Source: Proteobacteria bacterium UBA1844 (GTDB lineage Bacteria > Pseudomonadota > Gammaproteobacteria > Steroidobacterales > Woeseiaceae). Taken from it: a DNA stretch of 64,000 nt. Within the stretch, counting starts at the first letter, position 1. Every line of letters starts with the position of its first letter. The stretch spans positions 5,475 to 69,474 of the forward strand of contig DDIS01000141.1 of the NCBI GenBank assembly GCA_002338615.1, given 5' to 3'. Positions 37,949 through 47,882 of the stretch are shown in pieces. The position numbers and the translations under genes are program-made. Below the pieces are notes generated by a model. It saw only the letters and a list, made by a program, of their open reading frames with translations, did no database searches and had not been told where the DNA came from.

Positions 37949-39526
37949 CTACTTGTCACCCACTTGCGGTACCTGCAAACCATTGGCTGCGGACGCAACA
38001 GCTGTGAGTATCGCATCGAGCGCTGAACGATCGTAGAACCTGTCCATGTAGTGTACGGCCTCAATGGACTTCGTATTGCCAATGTCCAGCAACGGGTTCG
38101 CCCGCAGCAGAACGAAATTTGCGGTTTTACCCGCCGTAATCGTACCTTCGGTGGCGTCCCGCCCCGAAAATGCGGCAGCCAGTAACGTCGCAGAGCGCAA
38201 TACTGCATCGGGTGGCATACCCGCATCCGCGAGTAGTCCCAACTCATCATGGAACGAGAAGCCTGGGTAAATCAGCGTATCACCAACGTCGGTGCCAACC
38301 AGAATTTTGACGCCCGCACGATACGCACGCCCCGTCAGTTGCAGCGATCGCAAATGATAGTCCAGATAATTCTGCTCGGCGCCCGGATGAGCTGCAAAGC
38401 GGGCACTGTAAAACGCTGCCGACTCCTCCCATTCAGCAACTGCTTCTTCATTCACATAGCGCAATCGCGGATCGGCAAAAAATGCCCTGAAATGCATAAT
38501 CGTCTCCGCCTGGCGTGTTACATGCGTGGGAACATAGTGGACATCGGTTCCGGCCCACTCTCGAATGTAGCGTTGGCATTTCTGGTCGTCGAATTCATCC
38601 AGCACCGCTCTGTAATATGCCCACATCGCAATTTCCGGGAGCTGCTTTGCATCAGTATTATGCTTGGACGTCGTCCGTTGGATGTCAGCATCGAGCCACG
38701 CGGTGTAGTCATCACGAAACACTTCTTCAACTGCACTGCACGCGAGCGGCAACATCCGCGCATGGTCGACAGTCCGCTGACCAGCCTCAATCGCTTCTAT
38801 CAGCAATATTGATTTTGGAACGTGGCCCGCAACCGGAAGTTTCAGAAGCGTAGCTTCCGATATCATGCCCATGTACGCCGGGAACGGTATTGAGTCATAT
38901 GACTTTATGAAATCCACGCCGCGATCGGACATATACCGTGCCAGACTGCGGCCCTGGCTTTCGGTCCGTGGCGCGAGAAACGACGGAACACGGGGGCGGC
39001 CCAGCTCACCGTACGCGATGTTAGGCCCTTCAACGGCGTAGCTCCCTATGGCAACGAGCTCCGGACCCAGGACCTGTCCTGTCTCAATCTTCGACTCAAG
39101 GTCTCGCATGCCGGTTATATCTTTCTGCTCGCTGCACTCTTCTCCGATGCAGTCACCTGACATGTCGCGGGCATACATAACGCCGTTCGCAACCATCGCC
39201 GGGCCGGAGATCAATTCCGCACCCGGATAAGCCAGGTGTGCGTGCATGTCCCAGAAGCCCGGAACAAGATACAGGCCATCCCCATTGACCACAAAAGTAT
39301 CGGGCTCAATCCCGGAGCTATCCAGGTCCCCGACGAATATGATTCGCTGGCCCGATATCAAAACCGATTGATCCGGCACTACCTGGCCGGCGGCAACGTC
39401 GACAAGATTTACGTTGACTACCGCCATCGGAGTCGCCGCCGCGGCAATGTCCTGTGCGTAGACTTGAGGCAAGTGCAAGCCGTATACAAAAAATAGCAAT
39501 ATCCCCGTACTGCGCATCGCGCTCAT
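37949..39526 (-). CDS. Exported amidohydrolase (imidazolonepropionase/prolidase-like)
   Basis: 525 aa from ATG 39526, whose first bases overlap the S9 peptidase stop as ATGA, so translation is coupled. Signal peptide ends near VYA-QD (residue 25). The metal motif HAH (95-97, in GFWDMHAHLAY), a carboxylated-Lys/His region, HVPKS, and VGTDVGDTLIYPG near the C-terminus fit the exported amidohydrolases that include Xaa-Pro and Xaa-Arg dipeptidases. It probably hydrolyses dipeptides or an amide in the periplasm after the S9 enzyme. Confidence 0.85.
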   Translation of the reverse strand: MSAMRSTGILLFFVYGLHLPQVYAQDIAAAATPMAVVNVNLVDVAAGQVVPDQSVLISGQRIIFVGDLDSSGIEPDTFVVNGDGLYLVPGFWDMHAHLAYPGAELISGPAMVANGVMYARDMSGDCIGEECSEQKDITGMRDLESKIETGQVLGPELVAIGSYAVEGPNIAYGELGRPRVPSFLAPRTESQGRSLARYMSDRGVDFIKSYDSIPFPAYMGMISEATLLKLPVAGHVPKSILLIEAIEAGQRTVDHARMLPLACSAVEEVFRDDYTAWLDADIQRTTSKHNTDAKQLPEIAMWAYYRAVLDEFDDQKCQRYIREWAGTDVHYVPTHVTRQAETIMHFRAFFADPRLRYVNEEAVAEWEESAAFYSARFAAHPGAEQNYLDYHLRSLQLTGRAYRAGVKILVGTDVGDTLIYPGFSFHDELGLLADAGMPPDAVLRSATLLAAAFSGRDATEGTITAGKTANFVLLRANPLLDIGNTKSIEAVHYMDRFYDRSALDAILTAVASAANGLQVPQVGDK

Positions 39527-41601
39527 GGTCTTGTATTTCCTTGCTCCGGCTGAAGATATGTACCCAGCCATGCTGCGTAACGTTCAAACACGTCCTTATC
39601 GAAAGTGGGGCTCGAAAACGTGTGGTACTCACCTGGATAAATTACGAGTTGCGTTGGAACACCCAAGGATTTCAAAGCCTGATACATCTGCTCTCCGCCG
39701 ATGATCGGGACATTAAAGTCCTTCTCGCCACCGATATAGAGTGTCGGAGTCTTGATTCGATCCGCATTAAAGAACGGATACGACATCTTGATCCAGAGGT
39801 CCGGATCCTCCCAAGGTGGCCTGAACTCATGGTCATAGACAAATATGTATTCATCCGTTCCATACATTGCCAGCTGGTTCCCGGTACCGGCACCGCTGAC
39901 CGCGGCCTTGAAACGCTTATCACTCGCTATGACATAGTTCGTGATAATTCCGCCCTGACTCCAGCCAGCAACACCAAGGCGCCCAGGATCGACAATCCCC
40001 ATTTTGACTACGTGGTCCACGCCTGCAATTACATCGGCCGTGTCCTTGTTGCCCCAGTCGGCAAAAATTGCCTGGGCGAATTCAGGGCCACGGCCTTTGC
40101 TCCCACGATAGTTGACCTGGATGACGACATAGCCTTTCGCAGCAAAATACTGGCGTTCGAAATCAAACCCGAACATATCCTGCATGTAGGGGCCACCGTG
40201 AATCAGAAGCAAGGCGGGGTACTTTTTGTTGGCATTGAACCACGGCGGTCTTGTAAGCAGCCCCCTGATCTCTTGCTGCTCATCGGTGCTCCGAAAGCTT
40301 ATACCTTCGACAGCTCCAAACGTCAGTGGTGTAAGCCAACCATCATTTTGATGCGTTAGTTGCCTGGTACCGCCCTGCTCGAGAGCAAAAATCTCGGCGG
40401 GTACGCCCACGCTATCAATCAGTACAACCGTTCTGTCGCCGGCTCGTGAGTAGGCGTGCACAACATCCGTCGCCTGCGTCAGTCTCTCGACTTCGTTTTC
40501 ATCCACTGATATGCGCGCAAGATACTTGGACCTGTCGTCCGCAATAATCACGTCGAGGAACCGGCCGTCTGCCGTGAAGGTCGGCATTTCACCGTCCCGT
40601 TGCAGGCCAGGTGCAGGATACTTCGAAGGACCACCGGTAGTCGGCACTATCGCGAGGCGACGACTATGGTAAGTCATGAACTTCGGCTCAGGCCCCTGCA
40701 GGTAGGCAACCAGCCGGCCGTCCCGACTGAAGGATAATGGGCCGTTATCCTGGCCCTTGAAGTCGGTTAATTGCGTCAGGGCAGCGCCACTTTGCGCGTC
40801 TGCCAGATAAATGTTTGTATTGGCGCTTCGGTCCGGATCTGTGTCACGGTTACTGTAGAAAGCGATTTTACTTCCGTCCGGGGACCAGATGGGACCGTAC
40901 TCATCTGTGTTCCTGGCGTTCGTCAGCTCGGAAAGCTGAGCGTCCACTATATTGTAGAGATAGATCTTGTTGCGCTCCGAGCCGGTCACGTAGCCACTTT
41001 CGTCATTCTTGAAGTGGTACCGATCGATAACAATTGGTTTCGCCCGGTCGTTCGGTACGGAAGATCCTTCATTCGGCGATTCTGTGTCGTCCAATTTTGC
41101 GACGAGCACGAGTTTTCTCGAATCCGGCGACCACGCATAGTCGGAAATCGCCCCGTTCACCTGGGTCAGCTGCCGGGCATTTCCGCCGTGCCTGTCGAAT
41201 ACCCAGACCTGGGTCCCGGCTGCTGCATCGGTTGCGGCTGCAAGAAACGCGAGGTACTTGTTGTCGGGGCTCCAGCGCGGCGACGTGGCGTAGTTTCGTC
41301 CGCGGGTTAACTGGATTTGCTGCTCGCCCGCCCAATCCACCATCCACAGCGAAGTAAGGTACTCATCGGTATCCTCGTCCGAGATGGATGCCGTGTAGGC
41401 AACCCATTCCCCGTCTGGGGATAGCTGGGGATCCTCAATCACCACGAGTGAGTCCCAGTGTCCTATATTCAATATTCCGTCATCGGCCGCAAATGCCGTC
41501 GCAGACACGGTCAGGATCGTCACAGCACACAGCAAGATTCCTGCGCCAGTGCGCATTCCGGTTATGACTGTCGTATTCCAACCGAACCGTTTCATAGACA
41601 T
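39523..41601 (-). CDS. Exported S9 family prolyl oligopeptidase (DPP4/acylaminoacyl type)
   Basis: 692 aa from ATG 41601; ATG 41595 is an alternative. Signal peptide ends AFA-AD. Propeller repeats (SPDNKYLAF, SPDSRKLVL, SPDGSKIAF) precede the hydrolase domain with GWSQGG (Ser about 548), Asp in GGEKDFNVP and His in YPGEYHTF. It is clearly paralogous to the S9 enzyme at 60530-62677, sharing the PPWE and YPF blocks before the catalytic Asp. Coupled by ATGA overlap to the amidohydrolase. It cleaves dipeptides or acyl amino acids from peptide N-termini in the periplasm. Confidence 0.9.
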   Translation of the reverse strand: MSMKRFGWNTTVITGMRTGAGILLCAVTILTVSATAFAADDGILNIGHWDSLVVIEDPQLSPDGEWVAYTASISDEDTDEYLTSLWMVDWAGEQQIQLTRGRNYATSPRWSPDNKYLAFLAAATDAAAGTQVWVFDRHGGNARQLTQVNGAISDYAWSPDSRKLVLVAKLDDTESPNEGSSVPNDRAKPIVIDRYHFKNDESGYVTGSERNKIYLYNIVDAQLSELTNARNTDEYGPIWSPDGSKIAFYSNRDTDPDRSANTNIYLADAQSGAALTQLTDFKGQDNGPLSFSRDGRLVAYLQGPEPKFMTYHSRRLAIVPTTGGPSKYPAPGLQRDGEMPTFTADGRFLDVIIADDRSKYLARISVDENEVERLTQATDVVHAYSRAGDRTVVLIDSVGVPAEIFALEQGGTRQLTHQNDGWLTPLTFGAVEGISFRSTDEQQEIRGLLTRPPWFNANKKYPALLLIHGGPYMQDMFGFDFERQYFAAKGYVVIQVNYRGSKGRGPEFAQAIFADWGNKDTADVIAGVDHVVKMGIVDPGRLGVAGWSQGGIITNYVIASDKRFKAAVSGAGTGNQLAMYGTDEYIFVYDHEFRPPWEDPDLWIKMSYPFFNADRIKTPTLYIGGEKDFNVPIIGGEQMYQALKSLGVPTQLVIYPGEYHTFSSPTFDKDVFERYAAWLGTYLQPEQGNTRP

Positions 41602-41851
41602 TTCTGGTACGTCCCGTTTATCGCGAATTACCGGATGAGTTAACTTCCCCGGCGAATCAGTTCTCAATCAATACTCGTGGAGTATAGAAAAACCAGCGTA
41701 TTTCGACCCTACTCAGGTTCGGGTGACCGGAGGTATACAGAATATCCGTGGTGATCAACCGACGAATCCAGATGTGGCCGCTCGAAAGTACGATTGCCGT
41801 CAGAAACATTCTCGACGTGACCAGACGATATGCTCGAAGAACGAGGTTATT

Positions 41852-43300
41852 TCATTTCGACCCAGGTGGAGTTCCGACAGCGCTGGATTGAGCAATTTTT
41901 CGAGCCAGCGCGAGCCCGGCCTGATAGTCGCGCTGCAATCGATTCGCAAGGGTATCGTCGTCTCGGGCCTTGACCCAATGATCGGGTGGAATCCCCGTCC
42001 CTTCGTACACGTTGCCATCTACCGCACGATACACTTCATTCGACATCGTGACCGTCCAGCCGTTTGGCAGGCGTTTTTCCAGTTCATCCGACAATACACC
42101 GTAAGTTGGCCGGCCAACCCGGGTTGTTTCAGGCCGTGCCAGCATCGCCAGCGTAAATATCTCGGCTGCGCTGGCCGTGGTCCCTCCCTGTAGAAAAATG
42201 ACAGGTCCGCCATATTGGGCCTGCCCGCGAGGGGTATAGCGGACTGCCTGCGGTTCTGTGAAACCTGCCTGATGCACCGTATTCTTGGTAAAAGCAACAC
42301 CTGCCTCCGACGCAAGGTAACCCATGATTTGCAGCGCTACGGCATCTTCGCCACCCAGGTTAAAACGGGCATCAACAATCAATGCAGATGCCTGTCCCAG
42401 TTGTGCAACGACTCGGGCCATCGCCTGGTCGACAATCTGCAATTGCTCATGCAGCGTCAAATCCTTTTCATGCTTTGCGCTCAGCCACATTGCGTACACA
42501 TTCAGGTAAGCAATTCCTGGCGCAGCCCAGCCCCAGACAAAATTTCCATTGCCGGCTGTAGCATACTCACCGTGAAGAATTTCTTTCTCGACGTGCTGGC
42601 GCAGAGCCGACCTGAAGCTTGCACCATCCGCGCTCCGCTTATTCTCACTATTGCGGGAGTTCCAAAGTTCGCGTAACTCGCCCTCCGATCCGCCGCCGAA
42701 TTTGCGCCGGGGACTGTTCAGTTGAACGTGCCCATCACCCAGCGTCCCAAGCATCAATTCGAATACATCGAATAAATCGCTCTCCGATGTTGTCGAGTCT
42801 ATGCGGGGCGCGAATTCATGATACACACCGTCCCAGTCCACACCACGAAGTTCGAAAAACGCATAGTTTTCCCCGAATGCATGCCACAACACGCTGAAAT
42901 TGTATTCCGGATCCCGAACCACTCCGCCTTCCATGAACCCACAACGCTGTGGCAAATGGTCAAGGCGCAGGAACTCATAGCGGGTGATTCCACCTGTCTC
43001 GAAAAAGGTGAAGCTGTCGCCGGAAGAAACCAGGCGGTCGTACAGGAGATCTGCTTCGTCCGTGGTCGTTCCCTCGACCCTGAGGCAGCTGATATTCGTC
43101 AGGTCATATCGTACGACGGCCTCTGACGTTATCTCAAGAATTTCCCCGTAGCCCTGCATCTGCCATACGCCCGGCACCGACGACAGCGATTCGGCACCAA
43201 CCTGCGGTATACTGGCACAGTTCACTACCACCAAAGTCAGATAGGCGCATCGTCGCCAGATGTTGGAGTGACGCACATTGCGAAATGACTGCACACCCAT
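41852..43300 (-). CDS. S41 family (tricorn/CtpA-like) serine protease
   Basis: 482 aa, AGAGG before the ATG. Signal peptide ends near VGA-ES (residue 37). The TSP protease core has LGDGHVQ (187-193), LIVDARFNLGGEDA and the nucleophile in GGTTASAAEIF (Ser377), typical of the tail-specific/tricorn-core family. There is no obvious PDZ domain; the N-terminal 130 residues are a separate beta-rich domain with paired cysteines. It probably degrades peptides or proteins in the periplasm. It lies 47 bp downstream of the porin gene and 250 bp before the S9 peptidase. Confidence 0.82.
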   Translation of the reverse strand: MGVQSFRNVRHSNIWRRCAYLTLVVVNCASIPQVGAESLSSVPGVWQMQGYGEILEITSEAVVRYDLTNISCLRVEGTTTDEADLLYDRLVSSGDSFTFFETGGITRYEFLRLDHLPQRCGFMEGGVVRDPEYNFSVLWHAFGENYAFFELRGVDWDGVYHEFAPRIDSTTSESDLFDVFELMLGTLGDGHVQLNSPRRKFGGGSEGELRELWNSRNSENKRSADGASFRSALRQHVEKEILHGEYATAGNGNFVWGWAAPGIAYLNVYAMWLSAKHEKDLTLHEQLQIVDQAMARVVAQLGQASALIVDARFNLGGEDAVALQIMGYLASEAGVAFTKNTVHQAGFTEPQAVRYTPRGQAQYGGPVIFLQGGTTASAAEIFTLAMLARPETTRVGRPTYGVLSDELEKRLPNGWTVTMSNEVYRAVDGNVYEGTGIPPDHWVKARDDDTLANRLQRDYQAGLALARKIAQSSAVGTPPGSK

Positions 43301-43347
43301 TGTTTACCTCTTACTAAACTGTTCGGGATCAGGCACTCAAAAGTTTT

Positions 43348-44586
43348 CTATCTCGAGTACGCGAGTTCGAACCTGAGACCAATTACGACAGCGCTTTTTC
43401 GGTCAGCGAGCATGGACGGATTGCGAATGTACTGGAAGTTGGGCTGCAGCGTCAGGAATTTGTTTATTCGCATCAGGTACGTCAGTTCGAACGCTGTCTC
43501 CCGACTGTCCGATGCGAGACCCGACTGTTGCAGAAACTCCCGATAGGGCGCTCCGGCACCTGCGGATGCCACTGCGAGCCCCAACTGGCCTTCGTTGCCA
43601 TCGCGCCAAAGCACATCTAACACAACACCGAGGCTGATGTAGTCACTCAGCGGGTATAATTCATCCTGCCCCCGGCCCATGCGAATAAACGTGGCGCCGG
43701 CCATGCCGGCGACGTTGATTTCATATTCCAGCCCGGCATACCAGCCATCGTTCTCAACTTGCCCGATCTGCGCTGTAGTTCCTTCGAAATCGGCGGTGTA
43801 TTTCCAGTAGCCAAACCAAAATCGGCCGCCATTGTGCAGTGCAAGGTCCAATTCGGCCACGACCAGGGCGCCCTCCTCCTGATTCAGATCAATCTCGTTG
43901 CTTGCCGGATCATCCGGATTGCCAGGTACACCATCCAGCACTGCCACTCTCGCGGTCAGATTTTCAAAACGTCGTTGCGCGCGGATGGCAAGGGCGCTTA
44001 CTGGAAATATACCTGAACCGTTTACTCCGGACTGGCTGAAGACGGGCACGATTCCCTGTGAACTGTTGATGAAATAGCCACCCGCCTCGGAAACATCAAA
44101 TTCGCTATTAAGATCGTACAGACCCGTCCGCAAAGACCAGGTCGACGTTCCAAATTCATACCAGGCTTCGAACAGGCGCAGGGCATTTGGAGCCTCAATG
44201 TTGCTGACTACCTGCAGGTCACCAACAAAATTATCGGAAAAGCCGTTACCATGATTGTATAAGCCGTACAAGTACACCGTGCTGATATCGAGACCGGAGG
44301 CATTCCATGCGTCGAATCGCATTTGAAGATCGAGGTTTCCAAGATACCCCGTGCCCCTTTCCAGGCCACCGGAGACATTTCCCAGCACGTCAGCTGCATA
44401 AGCGACGTTAAAAAGCAGGTCGACTGCCTGGTTGTCCGCTTCTGCGGTGCCGGAGCATATGAGAACAAATACCGCTAAAAGCCGCCGCCCGCGGCGACCT
44501 ATGCTCAATCTCACAATGCTGTATGCGCAATGCCGCTCTAAACTTCCTGTTCTCTCGATCTCTCTAAATCTCGCGCGATAAGACAC
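43348..44586 (-). CDS. OprB-like outer-membrane porin
   Basis: 412 aa from GTG 44586; a GTG at 44514 gives a cleaner signal peptide (RLLAVFVLICSGTAEA). The barrel has alternating aromatic/polar strands and OprB-type blocks: GLYDLNSEFDVSEAGGYFINSSQG, AELDLALHNGGRFWFGYWKY (each quoted only in part of a longer strand set) and a terminal ELAYSR. OprB porins usually take up sugars; in this context it may admit small peptides or betaines. It lies 34 bp after the aminotransferase and 47 bp before the S41 protease, so it is probably co-transcribed. Confidence 0.78.
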   Translation of the reverse strand: MSYRARFREIERTGSLERHCAYSIVRLSIGRRGRRLLAVFVLICSGTAEADNQAVDLLFNVAYAADVLGNVSGGLERGTGYLGNLDLQMRFDAWNASGLDISTVYLYGLYNHGNGFSDNFVGDLQVVSNIEAPNALRLFEAWYEFGTSTWSLRTGLYDLNSEFDVSEAGGYFINSSQGIVPVFSQSGVNGSGIFPVSALAIRAQRRFENLTARVAVLDGVPGNPDDPASNEIDLNQEEGALVVAELDLALHNGGRFWFGYWKYTADFEGTTAQIGQVENDGWYAGLEYEINVAGMAGATFIRMGRGQDELYPLSDYISLGVVLDVLWRDGNEGQLGLAVASAGAGAPYREFLQQSGLASDSRETAFELTYLMRINKFLTLQPNFQYIRNPSMLADRKSAVVIGLRFELAYSR

Positions 44587-44620
44587 TGTACTAGCCCGGA
44601 CCTGCGCTTAGCGAACAGGA

Positions 44621-46030
44621 TCAGCTTGCCAGTCCGCTTCGCGCAAGTTCGTCGGCAACTGCGTCGACAGCTTGATGAACCCGAAGCACGATCTCATCTA
44701 TATCACTCTCCGTTGCAACCAACGGAGGCGCCATACCGAGGATATCGCCATGCGGCATAGCTCGCGCAATCAGCGCACGGTCAAGGCACGCCTTGGCCAC
44801 GCGGGGCCCGACCTTTGTTTCTGGATCCCATCTTGTCTTGCTGGCCGGATCCTTTACAAACTCAAGGGCACCGAGTAACCCGACGCCCCTCACTTCACCA
44901 ACTATTGGATGATCGTCAAAGTCGTCGTGCAGTCTCTTCTGCAGATACGCCCCGACAACGCGAGCGTTGTCGACGATATTCTCCCGCTCGATAATGTCCA
45001 GATTGGCAAGGGCTGCGGCTGCACAAACCGGGTGACCGGAGTAGGTCCACCCATGCCCGAGAGCCCCATGTTGCTCACAACCTTGCTGCAGAACTTTCCA
45101 CACTCGCTCGCCGACAACCACGCCCGACAGCGGCAAATACGCGCTGGTTAATCCCTTCGCAATGGTGATCAGGTCGGGTTCGATACCGTACAGGGTGCTG
45201 CCAAAGTTGGTCCCCAGCCGCCCAAACGCCGTTACGACTTCGTCCGCAATGAGCAGGATATCGTACTTGCGTAGTACCTCTTGAATCGCGTGCCAGTAAC
45301 CCTCTGGTGGAGGTATTATGCCCCCTGTACCCAGCACGGGTTCACCGATGAAAGCGGCAATGGTTTCGGGTCCTTCGGCAAGGATAAGCGACTCAAGTTG
45401 ATCTGCGCACCACCTGGAAAAATCTGTTTCACTCATGCCTGGCTCGGCGCCCCAATAGTAGTGTGGCGTAACCGTGTGCAGGACATCATCGACCGGCAGA
45501 TTGAAGTGTGTCTGAAATACCGGCAGGCCCGTCAGGCTTCCCGTATAAATTCCGGAACCGTGATACCCGCGTTTTCGCGAAATAATCTTGCGCCGTTTGG
45601 GCTGACCTACAATATTCTGGTAGTACCACGCCAGCTTGATTTGTGTTTCGTTCGCATCAGAGCCGGACAATCCATAGAAAACCGTTCGCATATTCTCCGG
45701 TGCCATATCGATGATGCGCCTGGACAATCGGATCAGTGGCTCGTTGGAATGGCCAACGTACGTGTGGTAGTAAGCAAGTTGCTTCGCTTGTTCGTAGATC
45801 GCATCTGCAATCTCCGTGCGGCCGTAGCCAACATTCACACAATACAAGCCGGCAAACCCATCCAGCAATTTCTTCCCACTGCGATCGATCAGCTCCATTC
45901 CCTGGGCTGTTTCCATAATTCGGGGCGGGCCCAGTAAACCTTTTTCATGGGCATTCAGATCTGTTGAGGGGTGGAATACCGTACTTCTATCCCAATCTTC
46001 CAGTTGCTCGGCGGTAGCGTCTTTTTTCAT
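44621..46030 (-). CDS. Class III PLP aminotransferase (omega-amino acid / diamine type)
   Basis: 469 aa from ATG 46030, with AGGAAG upstream; it starts 1 bp after the dehydrogenase stop. Fold type I motifs: LYCVNVGYGR, the PLP-phosphate SGSDANETQ, AFIGEPVLGTGGI, LLIADEVVTAFGR (Asp binding pyridine N) and IAKGLTSAYLPLSG with the Schiff-base Lys. Such enzymes move an amino group from putrescine, GABA, beta-alanine, taurine or diaminobutyrate. Paired with a semialdehyde dehydrogenase and an Lrp regulator it matches the atf-ssd-asnC block linked to ectoine use, but also a plain gab-like pathway. Confidence 0.87.
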   Translation of the reverse strand: MKKDATAEQLEDWDRSTVFHPSTDLNAHEKGLLGPPRIMETAQGMELIDRSGKKLLDGFAGLYCVNVGYGRTEIADAIYEQAKQLAYYHTYVGHSNEPLIRLSRRIIDMAPENMRTVFYGLSGSDANETQIKLAWYYQNIVGQPKRRKIISRKRGYHGSGIYTGSLTGLPVFQTHFNLPVDDVLHTVTPHYYWGAEPGMSETDFSRWCADQLESLILAEGPETIAAFIGEPVLGTGGIIPPPEGYWHAIQEVLRKYDILLIADEVVTAFGRLGTNFGSTLYGIEPDLITIAKGLTSAYLPLSGVVVGERVWKVLQQGCEQHGALGHGWTYSGHPVCAAAALANLDIIERENIVDNARVVGAYLQKRLHDDFDDHPIVGEVRGVGLLGALEFVKDPASKTRWDPETKVGPRVAKACLDRALIARAMPHGDILGMAPPLVATESDIDEIVLRVHQAVDAVADELARSGLAS

Positions 46031-46031
46031 A

Positions 46032-47537
46032 TCAGCTTCCTGATGTTGATCCATTGTTCATGCATATGTATTTCAGATTTGAAAATTCCCGCAACCCGTA
46101 GCGAGCGCCCTCCCGCCCCATACCCGACTGTTTCACACCCCCGAACGGAATGGGTGGGCCGGTCAACTTGATACTGTTTACCCCCACCATTCCGTACTCA
46201 AGATTGCTCGACATGCGCAAGCACGTCTCCACATCTCTGCTATAGACGTACGCGGCAAGACCATACTCAGATTGGTTCGCTGCCGACAGGACTTCCTGTT
46301 CTGTGGTGAAGCTGCACAATGCTGCTACCGGACCAAAGGTTTCTTCTGTATAGATCTTCATCTCCGGCGTTACGTCAGCCAGTACCGTCGGCGTATAAAA
46401 CAGCTCGCCGGCGCCGTGTCTTGTTCCACCGGTCATCAGGCGCGCTCCCTTTGCCACGGCATCCTGGACATGATCAATCGCCTTCCGGACCTGGCCTTCG
46501 TGTTGCAAGGGACCAATCTCAACCGAGTCATCGAACCCGTCACCTACCTTTAGTGCTTCGGTACGACGCGTAAATTCTTTGACAAATTCGTCATAAATAT
46601 GGTGATGAATATAAATCCGATTGGCCGCGAGACAATCCTGACCGCTTGTCTGAAACTTGGCAGCAATTGCTGCATCGACAAGAGTATCCATGTCTACGTC
46701 AGGAAACCCGATAAAGGGTGCATGTCCACCCAGTTCCATGCATACACGTTTAACCGTCTCGGATGCCTGCTGAAGGATAATTCGGCCGACCGCCGTTGAT
46801 CCCGTGAACGAGACAACCCGCACCGTCGGTTCATCGCAAAGCCGGGCGACAATCGGCTTGGCGTGTCCGGTCAATACGTTGATGAGGCCCGCGGGAAAGC
46901 CCGCACGATCGGCCAGTTCAGCCAGTGCGAGGGCCGAAAACGGGGTCTCCTCGGACTGCAAAGCAATGACCGAACAACCCGCCGCAATCGCGGCCGCAGC
47001 TTTCCGGACAAGCATTGCATGCGGGAAATTCCAGGGCGTTATTAGCACCGCTACTCCGCAGGGCTCATAGACCGTTGACAGGTTCCGTCCCGGCAAATGC
47101 GTCGGAATTGTTTCGCCGTATGCCCGGCGTGCCTCTTCTGCGAACCAGCGTACGAATCCTGCTCCGTATTCGATTTCCCCGATGGATTCGGCGAGGGGCT
47201 TGCCCTGCTCCAGGGTTATAAGCTTCGCAAGATCTTCCTTGTGCTGAATAATCAGCCGATACCATGCAAGCAACAGCTCGGCACGACTTTCCGCCATGCT
47301 CGAGCGCCAGCTACTGAACGCTTCCCGCGCCGCGCTGATCGCATTGTCTACGTCGGAATCTCCAAGTACCGGAATTCTTCCAAGGAGTCGACCGCTTGAC
47401 GGGTTACGCACTTCGATGTGTTCCGCGCCCGCAGGCAGTAGCCATCGGCCGCCTGTGAAAGCAGCTTCACGAAATAGAGTCGGGTCGCGGAGAAGGTCCG
47501 GTACGGTTGCCGGATTTTCACTCAGCCCCTGTTGCAT
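46032..47537 (-). CDS. Succinate-semialdehyde dehydrogenase-like aldehyde dehydrogenase
   Basis: 501 aa from ATG 47537, preceded by AGGATCTACC. NAD(P)-binding TGSTAVGR, catalytic Glu in CMELGGHAPF and catalytic Cys in TSGQDCLAANR (about residue 300) are all present. Length and the C-terminal PFGGVKQSGMGREG match GabD. It oxidises the semialdehyde from the following aminotransferase (1 bp gap). Divergent from the Lrp regulator across a 345-bp control region. First gene of a long minus-strand run. Confidence 0.9.
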   Translation of the reverse strand: MQQGLSENPATVPDLLRDPTLFREAAFTGGRWLLPAGAEHIEVRNPSSGRLLGRIPVLGDSDVDNAISAAREAFSSWRSSMAESRAELLLAWYRLIIQHKEDLAKLITLEQGKPLAESIGEIEYGAGFVRWFAEEARRAYGETIPTHLPGRNLSTVYEPCGVAVLITPWNFPHAMLVRKAAAAIAAGCSVIALQSEETPFSALALAELADRAGFPAGLINVLTGHAKPIVARLCDEPTVRVVSFTGSTAVGRIILQQASETVKRVCMELGGHAPFIGFPDVDMDTLVDAAIAAKFQTSGQDCLAANRIYIHHHIYDEFVKEFTRRTEALKVGDGFDDSVEIGPLQHEGQVRKAIDHVQDAVAKGARLMTGGTRHGAGELFYTPTVLADVTPEMKIYTEETFGPVAALCSFTTEQEVLSAANQSEYGLAAYVYSRDVETCLRMSSNLEYGMVGVNSIKLTGPPIPFGGVKQSGMGREGARYGLREFSNLKYICMNNGSTSGS

Positions 47538-47882
47538 GGTAGATCCTGCCGTCGTTGCCACACGTGGTCCCAGTCCGAGGTATCAAGACCTACAGCATAC
47601 AAAAACCGGCCACGCTTCTTTTATTGTAATTTGCCGATTTGGCAGATTCTTGTGCGGAAAAATCCCACTAGGAAAGATATTTTTTCTCAATTCAGGAAAA
47701 CCATTGCCCACGGTTGGGCAAGCGCACATCATCCCGGCTAAACATCATGGACTGCCTCGCGGGAACCGGTTGAAGAAGTCGCAACCCGACTCTACGGTTT
47801 GCTGGCTGGGTTACTGTAAGGATCTGATATGCGAAGCTTTCGTGTAGAATACTCCCTCGCACCAACCGCGCGACGAGGCGAC
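47538..47882. promoter_or_regulatory. Divergent control region, dehydrogenase / Lrp regulator
   Basis: Two TGCC...GGCA dyads are visible: TGCC-GATTT-GGCA (47632-47644) and a perfect TTGCCCA-CGGT-TGGGCAA (47704-47721). They sit between the divergent starts and are candidates for binding by the Lrp-type regulator. No ORF here is convincing. Confidence 0.4.
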
